Assembly (NCBI GenBank): GCA_027922465.2
Contig: BQMF02000064.1
Span: 558,001-622,000, forward strand
Reading direction: 5' to 3'
Source: Turritopsis dohrnii
Taxonomy: Eukaryota > Cnidaria > Hydrozoa > Anthoathecata > Oceaniidae
DNA: 64,000 nt
The notes under the pieces are model-generated. The model was not told the origin of the DNA and ran no database searches. It saw only the letters and a program-made list of their open reading frames with translations. Positions 34,424 to 45,870 of this stretch are shown here, one piece after another; position 1 is the first letter of the stretch, and each line of letters opens with the position of its first letter. Both the position numbers and the translations under genes were made by a program.

Positions 34424-34895
34424 TTTTTTTTTTTTTTTTTAGTTTATTTTTATTTCGCCAGTGTATAAATAAATCTTACAATCTATGACCGTAGATAATG
34501 GCTGGAAAGCAGAAGGCTGAAGTGCCTTTTCACCAAGCCCCGCGTAGTCAGATATATACAAAATAACTAGTTTACTTTCAATATCTATGTAATAATACTA
34601 CAATATTACATGTAGGAATATACAAGCAAGAGGACAGCGTCCGGACTAAGTAACGAAACAAACGAAAAAAAATATCAACAAAACGAATATGAATATGAAA
34701 AGGGACTGCCTAAAAAAAATGGGAAACATCAATGTCATTATTAAGTAACCTTGATTAAACAGATCTTTTAAAGTGATTGAGAGACCGGGAGTTCTTTTCT
34801 ACATTTTGCAAAATATTGTTCCATAAGATAGGACCGCGATATAGAATGGAGAAAGTGCTTATTTTAAAGCGAAGGATATTAGAAGGAGGAACTTA
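34424..34895 (-). mobile_element. LINE 3' end (CR1/L2-like) with poly(A) tail
   Basis: On the minus strand, a frame ending at the stop 34757-34755 reads SNILRFKISTFSILYRGP then ILWNNILQN and HFKRSV. This matches the usual C-terminus of CR1/L2-type LINE reverse transcriptases (YRGPxLWNxL ... FKR). It is followed by about 300 bases of 3' UTR, an AATAAA-like stretch and a 17-base poly(A) (seen as poly-T at 34424-34440). Upstream coding sequence is broken by stops. Dead 5'-truncated copy. Confidence 0.65.
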
Positions 34896-35195
34896 AAGAA
34901 GGGGGCGCTTAGAAGAGGAGATACAGTAATTGCTATTGAATTACACCTATTTTAGCAGGCATGATGAGTTCTTTTTGTCAGCGATAAAAACATTCCAAAT
35001 ATTGCGCCAAAAACAATGCGACATATCGACAATATATCGTGATAGCGTAAAAGTGCAAACACCCTTCCCAAGCCCTCTCCCCCAATCCTAGGGGATTGAT
35101 TAGGAAAAATCTCAGCACTGTTTTAATTACTAAAAGTAACGATATTATGACGCTGTCACGCTTTTGTTTTACTATGTCGATTAATTTATTTTGAT

Positions 35196-35716
35196 TATAC
35201 AGTGTGTCCACCAGAAAGTGGGCACCTAACGTTCAATAAGCATATCTTTTGTTTTCCGTGCTTGTTCTTTCGGCTAGTATGAAAAAGTGGTTGTTGAAAA
35301 AATAAGGAAAATGTCTTGGGAAAATGTAATTAAATTTTTAATGGTCGATTAACACGTAATTTAATTACATCGTGCCTATTATTTCAAAGCGCTAAATCTA
35401 TACAAATTTTTATTAATTCTATCTTTGCGCTGAGACCTCCAACTTGATATTTAAAAACATAAAAAGTTAAACGTTTCTGCGAACACACAGCTTAAATTTG
35501 TTTATTGTTTTCCAAATTGCTGTCATTGTTTCAAAAAATCTTTTCTTCTCATTCACATCTTAATCGACCATTAAAAATTTAATTACATTCACAAAAATAT
35601 ACTAGCCGAAAGAACTTGAAAATGGCTTTCCATCGATGTAAAAATTATTTTGAAATTCGGTATATTCATTAAAAAAAACAGCTTTAAAATTTCCGTTTCC
35701 AACATTACGAAACACA
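35196..35716. mobile_element. Mariner-like non-autonomous element with internal inverted repeats
   Basis: The outer ends look like CAGTGTGTCC next to TA on the left (about 35198) and an inverted AAGTGTGTTTCG next to TA on the right (about 35700-35713). Inside, GTTCTTTCGGCTAGTAT (about 35267) and its complement (about 35604), and a 30-bp arm AATGTAATTAAATTTTTAAT.. (35324-35354) and its complement (35561-35590), form a hairpin. A similar CAGTGTGTTTCAAAA end occurs near 35913 and its complement near 58190. No transposase. Confidence 0.5.
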
Positions 35717-36635
35717 CTTTATCAGAGGCGTAGCTAGAAGTCAGTAAAAATTTGTGGAGGAGAGTTAAGTGATTTAGAGTAGTAAAGGAAAGCGTGCAAG
35801 TAACCTAATCGCCACTTGAGACTGAAAAGAAATATCATAATGTTGAACTCCTCCACTTTTTTTGACTGATTCTGAATACGCCTATATATTCAGCTATATT
35901 ACCTTTAACTACAGTGTGTTTCAAAACGCTAGTTTCAAAAATTATCATCGCAGTTTTGAACAAAATATCCAATTGATTTTTATAAATTTTACATCGATGG
36001 AATCCTTATGTTTTGGTCTTTCTCGTGATGTAACGTTTGTAGGAAATGGAAAAGTAGAAGAAGAGAAAATCGAAAAATAAGTTTGGAGAAACTCATTGAT
36101 TTCTTAACGATCAATCAGTTTATAACACGGTAATAGCATCAGTAGCTAAAGTGCAACGAGCGAGGCAATTATTTAAAAAACATTTTTGATAAGCACATTT
36201 CTGTAAAATGCCTAACATTTGAAAATATCTGAAAAGTATTATGAAATTAACGTGTTATCATATTTGTTCATATTTAATTAATTTTAAAGGAAATGATACT
36301 ATATGAAATTAACACGGATTTTTAAAAACCGCGTTAATTAGATGGCGCGTTAATTTCATCTATTCTGCTTATCGTATCTGAAACCAAACAAGGCGTCAGA
36401 TGACGTGAAGGTCAGCGTATTAGACAAACCAGCTCGTCTTTAAACGTCTCACTCAAAGCTTTTGGTTGAAACTCTCTTACTGGCCTTGTTTCTAAATAAT
36501 CATTAATAAATACAAACGAACTTATACATACTAATTATAGACAAGACAACGAAGAAGTCGATAATTTCACTACAGCACATCCTTATTATTCTAACAAAGA
36601 TACTTTTCACAGAAATACAACATTGGCCAATTAGT

Positions 36636-36850
36636 CCAATTTTGGTCAAATCTGACAAAATGATTGTCGATTTAGAAATTAGCACCTTTCCATTGTGCTT
36701 TGTGCAAATTTTTATGACAATTGGAGAACTTTGATAATTTGATCCAAATTTGGCCCGAAATGCCCAATTCTGGTCAAATCTGACAAAATCGGCACCTTTC
36801 AATTGTGCTTTGTTCAAATTTTTAAGAGAATTGGAGAACTTTAGGAATCT
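36636..36850. repeat. Imperfect tandem duplication, ~128-bp period
   Basis: The sequence CCAATTTTGGTCAAATCTGA followed by GCACCTTTCCATTGTGCTTT and AATTGGAGAACTTT appears twice, at 36636 and 36764, with scattered differences and a short indel. Confidence 0.75.
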
Positions 36851-36914
36851 GTCAACCCTGAAGTCAATAAAAGATTACTAAAGAGTGTGAGGACATGGCT
36901 AATTTGCAAGTTTT

Positions 36915-37637
36915 AATCGAATTATTACGGTAGCAGCGAAGCGAATACCGTATTAAAACACCCTTGGACTACTCCTCCTCCTCCTCCTCCTCCTCCTCCT
37001 ACTACCGACCGAAATGGCAGTTTAGCCTGTGCAGCCTACCAATGTCGCTTTCGAAACTGCGTAAATTGCAACTTAAGAACGGAGGCTAATATAATCTTTA
37101 TAACTATCAAAACATTCTTTATACGTTCTTTTAGTATTTTACCATAGATTCGCCATTTCCAATAAACATTTTCCTATTAAAAACACGGTGGGGAACTTTA
37201 GTTGCACCTAATTTGAAACACGGTTAAAATAAACTTAAGCTTTGTTTTTGGTAACGTCTTGTGCTTCGAAGTTCGAAGCTCTCTTCTTCTTGCAGTTACA
37301 AAGATTTATCGAAATTCATCGAACTTAAACTTTTTAAAAGCATTTTACATTTTTTTTATATTTTGTGCGTGTGTATTTTGTTTGCTTGTCTACAAAAATG
37401 TCTTGGATTAAAGTTTGAAACGGTTTTACTTTGTTTCTTATATTTTTAGAAGACGTTTGTTTTTTTTCTCTTTTCGGTCTTACAGCTTTCTTTTTACAAA
37501 AAAAAATCTGATATAAAAAAAACGTAGTTTCGCGTATTGTGCATATTTCTTTTGTTTGTATCAAATAGTTTTCTGGTGGTTTTACTTAAGCCCTGTTTAC
37601 ACTTTTTCAAATGAAAATTGCCTTAATTTAAGCCTAA
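36915..37637. repeat. Dispersed non-coding repeat copy
   Basis: Begins GTAGCAGCGAAGCGAATACC with a (CTC)n run at about 36970-37000. Shares blocks with 26030-26800 and 39180-39440. A related (GAG)n-containing segment appears inverted near 59255-59320. Confidence 0.5.
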
Positions 37638-38561
37638 AGGCCGGTTTCCATACAGCTGCATTTTACGCTCTAGCGAAAAAAGCTCGGGAGATTTTTTCTC
37701 GGGAGCACAAATTGATTTCCATTAACTGTTTTTCATGCACGTACAAAAAATATCAAAACATTCAGATCTGATGAAAGTTACTAGTTTTGCACAGTTTTTT
37801 GAACTATATTGTCAATTTTATTACTGTCGTCAAAAAAGAAATAGATAGATAATTTCGATGGAAAAAGAAAATGTGAATGAGAAAGCTTTTCTTGGAGAGA
37901 CGCTCCAAAGGGCTATATACAATGTTAAATAAGATTTGATTGGGTATAAGGCAAAACAAACTTAAAATTTGATAAATTTTCTCTTTGATCTTTGTCAAAG
38001 CATCATCAGATCACAACAAAAAAACTTTAACAACATCTAGAATACATATAGATAATTAAAAAATGTTATTTATTCCTTTGATACAGTTAAAAATGTCAAA
38101 AGAGATAATTAAAAGATATTTTACAAAAGGTTTCTCCACACCAATGATAAAAGCTTGATTTCTCCTTGTAATACAATGTTTTGGTTAAAGATTTAATGCT
38201 GTTTGTTAAAGAATATTTTTTCAAAGCATTCAGAATGAATCCCCCAATGTTCGAGGAATTACTTTTCTCGATTTCACCCTTCATAAAGAAATCTTGAATA
38301 TTTTGTTTTATTGACGTTCGCAAATTAAAAACAAACAATACTCAAATATGATTGGCTGACATAAAATTTAACAAAAGGGAGAGAAAAAATACGCGCTCAA
38401 AAGTAGAATGAGTTTAACTTTTACGCCAAGCTCAAGAGCAGCTCAAGAGAATTCTAAATCTCTCAGTCAGCGGTAATTTTGATTTTATGCGCATGCGTCG
38501 GCAAAATTCTCACGAGCTTTTTCCGCTCGAGCGTAAAATGCAGCTGTATGGAAATCGGCCT
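37638..38561. mobile_element. Harbinger-like non-autonomous DNA transposon
   Basis: A 924-bp element with imperfect inverted repeats of about 65 bp: AGGCCGGTTTCCATACAGCT on the left (37638) matches the complement of the right end, continuing through GCATTTTACGCTC and AAAAAGCTCG. Both ends are flanked by TAA (37635-37637 and 38562-38564), the 3-bp target duplication typical of PIF/Harbinger. The interior has only short meaningless frames, so it would need a transposase in trans. Confidence 0.8.
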
Positions 38562-38564
38562 TAA

Positions 38565-38723
38565 GAGATAAACAAAGGTCGACAAAGCTTCATGGGGCTT
38601 TCAGACTAATTAATTTAGAATCTATTTCGTTTTGTACATTGCGAGTTGAAATGCTGCTACTGTTTTGTGCCATATGGCTCTTGTTAGATTTCGCTAAGCG
38701 AAAGATATTGGTTTCGGCGGCGT

Positions 38724-38755
<32 letters not shown>

Positions 38756-41574
38756 ATCTATGTACGGCGAAAGTTTTTTAGGACCGCACTTACTAACTTA
38801 AACTTCTTTTATTTCTATTTCTTTGTTTCCTTGCTGTTATGGCCATGGTGAGCGAATGTTTTTGATGGCTGAACTTACTAAATTACAGTTCTTTTATTTC
38901 TATTTCTTTTTTTCCTTGTTCACATGGCCATGATATGTTTTCGTATACTTCGTGAGCTTTAAAGTGGATTTGCCACTACTAACAAAAAAATGGATCTTTC
39001 CCTAAAGGAAAAACAAAAAGAAGGGTTTCAGTTACTTTTTTGATTCGAATTATCACTGTGAAATTTAAATTAAGTAAAATTTAGTGACGCTTCTGATGTT
39101 GGTAATGTGCTTCGGAGAAGATCCACTGCAGTAAAGAAGAAGCTTTAGTAGTAGAAGCAGTTTTCATTTTTAACTTTACTTCAAACCGTCTAACAAACTA
39201 TTTGTTTGTTATTTGATTTGTTTATTTCGTTTGAGTATTTTATTTATTTTCGTTTTTTTAAATTTTTTCGAAGGAGACGTTTTTTTTCTCTATTGGGTCA
39301 CACTTTTCTTATAAAAAATCATCTTTTAAAAAAAAATTCATGGTTACAACTCACAGAAGTATATTTCTTTTGTTTCAATTTGTGATGTATTTATTAATAA
39401 AGTTTGGTTTACACCATAAAACTTTTATTTCTTTGTTTACACTAGCAGATTTTTTTAAAATACCAAATGACAACTTTTCTCAAAACAAGGAGGTCACGCA
39501 GAAGTACAAAAACACGTAAGGTTATTGAGACACGGCTTTATAAATTCCACTCTGCAACCCAATGAACCCTCGAGTGTATTTAGAATGGATGTTATTTATA
39601 GGGGCGCTATTCTTAAAAACATAAGCGAAATCTTTCGACCTTCCGGTCGTCTTGTTTACTTTAGTGAGATCGTCCAAAATGTCACAGAGATACAAAGATA
39701 CGACGAAAGCAGTACTTCGCTTTAGCGAAATTAACAAGAGGCGGTGTCCGGAAGGCTAGCGGATCGGTAGACTGTCTTATAACGTCCCATAACGTGAAAA
39801 AGAATACACATTGTGTTTCTATTATCATTAGCGGAAGATACACATGTTATACTAGGACGGAAATTTTAAAAGTACTTTACAATAGACAAGTTGTTACAAG
39901 GAAACTGGATTTGTTTCAACATGGACGCATAAAAAGAGAAGGACTTACAACTTTTATAAATCTATTCAAACAAACCTCGCCTCGGTTTTTTGAAATTTTC
40001 ACAAAAGCAGTTTTGAAACTCCCTCAAGTGCTGTTAAAAATACATGTTTCCACTGGCTTCCATGATTGTAATAACCAACCAGAAATGAATTTAAAGATTT
40101 TATGATTATTTTGAAGCCAGGTTTTAAACTCTGATTCCTCATGACTTCTTACAGTCTCAAACATGAAATTTTCAGAATTGAATGAAAAAGCACTCTTGTT
40201 TCTGTATATTCTCAGGCATCGCCCAGGCGTCTTTCAAAGTACCGAATCTCTGGATATAAGTATATACACAAAATACTTCCTAACTCCGACAAATTTATCT
40301 TAATTCCAATCCGACATTTTTGAAAAAGGTTGAGTAGAAGTTCTGTGATACTCAAGAATATTGCTGATGAATCTGCAAATCGTATTTTCTCTCAATTCCT
40401 TGGTTTTCCACATCGGATTAAACCTAAAACGTCGCATAAACCCGCCCATGTGAACCGAAATCCAGTGAAATGCGAGGCGAGGATTACATCAAAGAAATGC
40501 CGACAGAATAGATTTTAATAATAGAAATGAAAGGCTTTAGAATTAGTTGTGAGTCCTTCTCTTTTTATACGTCCATGGTTTCAATTTGTTTAAAATCATT
40601 TCTTGAAAACATTTCCTTTCACAGGCCTATGAAGCGATGCTTAGTGGTGCTTATTCCTTCAGCTTGCTTAAACTTACTTGTTCAGAGTGAATTTGAGGTT
40701 TATAGCTCTCAATCTCTCTATTTTGTGAACTATTTTTTAATTTATTAATTCATGGATTGTCACCTAAGGAAAACTGATATGAAATCATTTCGTTGTAAAG
40801 TGTGTGGTTCAATGTATTAAAACAAAGAATTGTAAGAGGTTTTATTGGTGCTGGGCACAAAAAACGTGTTTTAGCCCCAAGCTAGTAAAGCATAAGGAAG
40901 GCACCACATTTTTGAGAAAAAATGTTTTAGAAATAGCTATAGTTAATTCAGTTGTCATTGTAACTTTTCGATTGCACTACTCAAAAACAAAGCTGGTAAT
41001 TTTTTACACTCCAGTTGCAAAGCAAATTCTCCGAGTCAGACTATATCTGAATTAGGTGCTATTACAAAATAATCAACCGAATGGTTTAGAAGTAGATCTA
41101 TAGAATAGCACCATGAAACTGTTCTTGGCAGATAATAGCTCAGAAACCACTCAACGATTACTTTCATATTTTCTCAGAAGTGGTTGATTTTTTTTTTCAA
41201 ATAGAACGACCTCAAAAACAAGTTTATAACTTCTCCACCCAAAATCAGTGGTCATGTGCAGAAAAACCTTGCTATTTAATGATGCGAAAAATTAAGGTTG
41301 GTGTCCTTGGGTATAGTTTTATAGTAGAAACCATAAAACCTACCAATCGTTGAGCATGTTTTATCTTTTAACGGTTAAATGCATCTCATTGGCAATCACT
41401 TAATCTTGTCTCATGAATTATTCATAGCACTGTTCTCGCACTTTTCTTGCCTCTCTTCGGCAATTTGTATTCAGAAGAAAAAAAAAACAATAGAGATTTT
41501 TAACGATAGTAACAAAAGTAGTTTTGTTGATCGGATAACTTGAACTAAACTACCCTGGGTTGGGGATTAGTAGC
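38565..41574. other. Intergenic, simple repeats
   Basis: No supported gene. Contains a (CTAT)n microsatellite at about 38727-38755 and an imperfect tandem pair of about 87 bp near 38788-38940 (TTCTTTTATTTCTATTTCTT then GGCCATGGTGAG or GGCCATGATATG). Another T-rich copy of the family noted at 36915 lies at 39180-39440. Frames such as 39794-40105 show no domain or splice context. Confidence 0.45.
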
Positions 41575-44500
41575 ATGAGAAGACAATCCGTGGTGCTAGT
41601 TTTAGCGCTGTTTTTATGTTCCTTGCTGTTATGCGAGTCAAAGCCAGTACACGACGTTAAGGCTGAGGAGACGTCAACAGCTACCGATAATACGCCGGCT
41701 GTAACGACAGAAAGCAACGCAGGTTTGTTTGGTTTCGGTATTTTATATGGATGGTTTGTTTTCCATTGAGATAAATAAATGGAAATAAATATGTTTCAAT
41801 CAAGTTTCATGTCCGTCCCTGATTTAACTGTTGATCATCCCGTCTTTTGAATGTTTAACAAACAGAGGAAAGTGAATAACACAACAACAATTCAATTGAA
41901 AGCAAAGAGGCATTGAAAACATGGCAAGGCATAATCATCTTTAGTATCAAATTGATTTCTTTCTTACTTTAAGAAAAAAAGGATAGCGTTGCAGAAGCTG
42001 ATGAGGAAGAGGAGGACGAGGATGATGAGGAAAGTGAGAAAGCTGAGAAAAAAACAGAAATCAATTCTGCGAGTGACTCAGCACCTGAACAAGTGTCTGA
42101 GGTAGAATCACCTGCACTTGTTACCGAAGATGACAGTGATGATGCCACGGAAACAGGAGCAAAGAAAGATAAGGTACCATCAAAAGTAAGTGAAACGTTT
42201 TAAACAGTGGAAGAGCTCGAGAAAGAAAATGAAAGAAAAGTTACTTTTAATGATCTGTATCTCAGAAGTGGATCCAGGGCTTTGGCAAAATTCATAGAGG
42301 AGAATTGACCTATCTAACAAAGAACTTTTTTAATGTACTCTTTCACGTTATTTAAGTAACCCTGGATGTACCTCTGTATCTATTTTGAGCTGATGAGTAA
42401 TCCTTTATTGTACTTTATTGTATTATGAGTAATCCTTTATGTACCTTTAATGTCGCCTTACTCTCGCGCGCTAAGTGCACCAGTGTCGACTCTACCGGAC
42501 GGAGAATTTGTGGATAATAACATACACACGTACAAGCTTATACAACGCCCTGAGTTATAGCTATCATATGTAAAATAAAAATAAATCTGTGTTGTGCAAA
42601 AGATGGTGTCTGCTACAATCGTATGTTATAGTTTTTAGAAGGTAAGATATTGGAATTTATTTTTTACAACGCTTTATAACAGAGTGTAAATAAAATTTTA
42701 TGTTGGAACAGCATGGATGTGTAAATGAATTATGGAACCCGATAAAGCTAGTTACCAGCGCCAAATTGTGAATTGAATTAGTTTAGTTTAAACAGAGTTC
42801 ACAAACACTTAACATTCAAATTAAAATCTTTATTTACTGAGTTATACATTTGAACATTTTGTGTACACACCGTTTATCATATACATCACAATATTTCCAT
42901 TCCAAAAAAAAAGTCGGCACTGGTAACTTAGCCAGTCGAGTAGTTTTCCTTTCTTGGATTTTTGTGTAAAGCAACATGGTCAGATATGACTTTCTTTATT
43001 ACAGTCAAAGGATTCCGCCGGCTTCCGAAGGTATTATGGCGGTTATGGCGGTTATGGTGACGGTGGTTATGGCGGTTATGGTGGACACCATGGAGGTCAC
43101 GGGCATCATGAACATGGTCATGGCCACCATGGACATGATCATCATGATCGTGGTTACGAATTCTATGAGGAATGGGGCGAGCATGGTGGGCACGACGGTG
43201 GACATCATGGTCATCATGGAGGCGGCCATCATGGAGGTTATGGTGGTGGTGGTTATGGTGGTGGTGGTTATGGCGGCGGAGGATATGGTGACGGTGGTTA
43301 TGGTGGTCATGGCGGCCACCATGATCATCACCATGACCACGGACATCACGGTCACCACCACGGTTTCCGCCACGAGTGGGGACGCCATGAAGGTGGACAT
43401 CACGGAGGTCATCTTGGTCATGAAGGTGTGCATGGTCACCATATGCACGGTCATGAGCACGATGGTATCGGTTATGGGTGGGAAAAATCACACATTGAGC
43501 CAAAGCAAGTATCATTCGCACCAAAAATAACGTGGGGTGACATTGGCGAAATACGAGCAACAAGACCGGAAGAATCACATGCTGATGTACGTTCTCCAAA
43601 AGCCTATAAAAGATGGTGGTCCGTTGGAGGACACGGTGGCAAAGGATGGGGACACTGGGGAGCTCCCAATGAGCATATACTAGGAGGATATGGTGACCAT
43701 GCAGGTCATTATGGCGTTCATGGAGGTAACGGACTAGGTTATGGAGGCCATGGTCTAGGTTATGAAGGTCATGGTCTAGGTTATGGAGGTCATGGTCTTG
43801 GTTATGGAGGTCATGGTCTAGGTTATGGAGGTCATGATGGGGTTGGTGGTGGCCTTGTTGGACATGCAGGATTAGGTCATGGTGCCCTTGGATATGGTGG
43901 TGTGGGGCATGGTGCGGTTAGCGATTACGGTGGTTTGGGAGGAGGTGTTGGTTATGGCGGCGCATTAGGTCACGGAGACGGTGCATATGGAGGTAATGTG
44001 ATTGGTCACGTTGGAGGAGTGAATGGTGTCCATGGATATGCAGATGGTGGACATCTTGGTGGTGTTGATCACGCCAGTCGTGCTGCAGAAGGTTTAGGTA
44101 CCGACTTCGCTAGTCACGCTGCCGGCAATCTAGGACTTGATTTTGGTCGCCCAGTTACAGTTTACGGTCCCCATGGACATCATATGTACGGAGGTCATCA
44201 TGGTGTCGTTGGAAACGGCGGACATGTAGCTGGAGGTCATCATCTGGGTGCATACGATGGTTATGATGGTGGACCAGTTACAGGAATTGGGCATTTAACA
44301 TTGCAGAGACCATACGATTTTGGTGGAGCACACGGTGTTATAGATGGTGGAAATGCTGGAGGTTGTTATGGAAAGAGTTGCATTACCACACCAAACTTGG
44401 AGAACAGTAATATAGCTTACCCACCAAATGAAGGTAAGTTTTACCAATCGCGTATTGTCGATTTTATCCACGTAAACCCATCTGAATGGCATAGCGACTG

Positions 44501-45269
44501 GGAAAAAAACTTTAAACATGCACACACACCACGCACACAACCTTTCTTTGGAATAGCAACATTCACATCGAACGCACTCGACCAGCGGCACGTTAAGGAC
44601 TGCAGATGTAAAGGTAAAATCAAGAAACGATGCGGTTGTGGACATGAAAGCGGGCATGGTGGAGGACATGGCGGACACGGTGGTGGTCACAGTGGCTTTG
44701 GGAGCGGCTACGGTGGTGGTTATGGAGGGCATGGCGGAGGTGGTTATGGCGGGGGTGGACATGGTAGTTATGGTGGAAGTGGCGGACACGGTGGCTATGG
44801 TGGACATGAGGGTGGTCATCATGGTATTGGAGGTGGGCCGGAGGAGCACGGTGAAGGACAGGGTGGATGCGGGATAACTTCTACTTTAGGCAATAGCTAT
44901 GAAGGGGGATTTGGCGTTGGAGAAGGAAAGCACGGTTGTAATGGGTTCAATGGAGAAATGCATTTTCCTCTTGGAGGGTGGTATGGGTGGGGTGGGTGGC
45001 CATGGGGTACATTTGGAGATTTTGTCGGGCATCATGGTCAAGCCAACGTCTGCCTTCCAGAACATGGACATGGGTATCATTCTAGCGTCGACCATGGACA
45101 TCATATATTTGGCGAAGGTCATGGTGAAAACAATGAAGGACAAGAACACGGCCATGATGGAGGACATGGGCACCACGGAGAAGGGCATCATGGAATGTCT
45201 GTTTGTAAACATCTGATTGAGAAGCTGATGCGAAGACAAAATCCAGGGATCGTTGGCATGGTGATGTAG
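41575..45269 (+). CDS. Spinalin-like secreted Gly/His-rich protein, cassette A
   Basis: Exons 41575-41722, 41974-42185 and 43005-45269, all GT..AG with phases 1 and 0, join to 874 residues. The ATG at 41575 is used; the frame upstream has only a TTG. Exon 1 is a signal peptide (MRRQSVVLVLALFLCSLLLC) plus an acidic linker. Exon 2 is strongly acidic (EADEEEEDEDDEESEK). Exon 3 starts SKDSAGFRRYYGGYGG, with a dibasic site before the mature-looking part. It then consists of Gly-His-His and Gly-Gly-Tyr repeats, including five or six GLGYGGH heptads near 43731-43840, and a small CRCKGKIKKRCGCG cysteine patch. Signal peptide plus Gly/His-rich body resembles spinalin, a Hydra nematocyst spine/operculum protein. 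Function is inferred from composition only. The His clusters could bind metals. Confidence 0.72.
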
Positions 45270-45852
45270 GAGTTGATTAGGTTGTCATGGAGTGTTGTGC
45301 TTTGATAAAAAGGCAGGCTAGCCTTCTCGTACATAATGCTGCTTCCGAATCAAAAATTCAAAGAACATTGAAAAGTAAAAAGCAACATACACATATGCGT
45401 ATTTTGAAATACATATACACGCATCAACATTAAGTATACAGAAAACGTTTATCAACAGAAAGACGAGCGGATTGTATAGACAGTTGTTTGTTTTTTTTTT
45501 TGAAACGCTTAAATCTTTTTGAAATTAGTTTATATAGTTATTTTGTTCGTTGTTATTTTATTCCTGGGGAATTCATAAAATCATATGTTACGTTTTGTTA
45601 AATGCAATCTCTTCTGTCTAAAATTTCAAACTAAAATGTTCTATTATTTTTTGGAAAAGCATATATTATCTCTGTTAGTTTTAACGTATAGCCAAGAATT
45701 ACGCTTTAGATATTTTTGTTCAATATAGCTGACCTTTATTTCGTGACTTGTGTATATAGATCCACCACGATGTTTCCGTTCAATGTTTTGAAAGAAAATT
45801 TTCTCACACACAAACACTGTTCTGTTATTCTTTCAATCTTTTCATTTTGATA

Positions 45853-45858
45853 AATAAA
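45853..45858 (+). terminator. Possible poly(A) signal of cassette A
   Basis: AATAAA between the cassette A stop and the acidic exon of cassette B. It is the only clear signal in this gap and lies 584 bases after the stop, so it may or may not be used. Confidence 0.3.
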
Positions 45859-45870
45859 CAATTAAACAAG

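Noticed and set aside
39794..40105. A 103-codon ORF
   Set aside because: No domain, no splice or poly(A) support, AT-biased codons; probably chance.
44433..44600. Possible intron in cassette A starting at a GTAAGT
   Set aside because: Acceptors tried downstream put the reading out of frame, while read-through keeps an open frame into the Cys patch.
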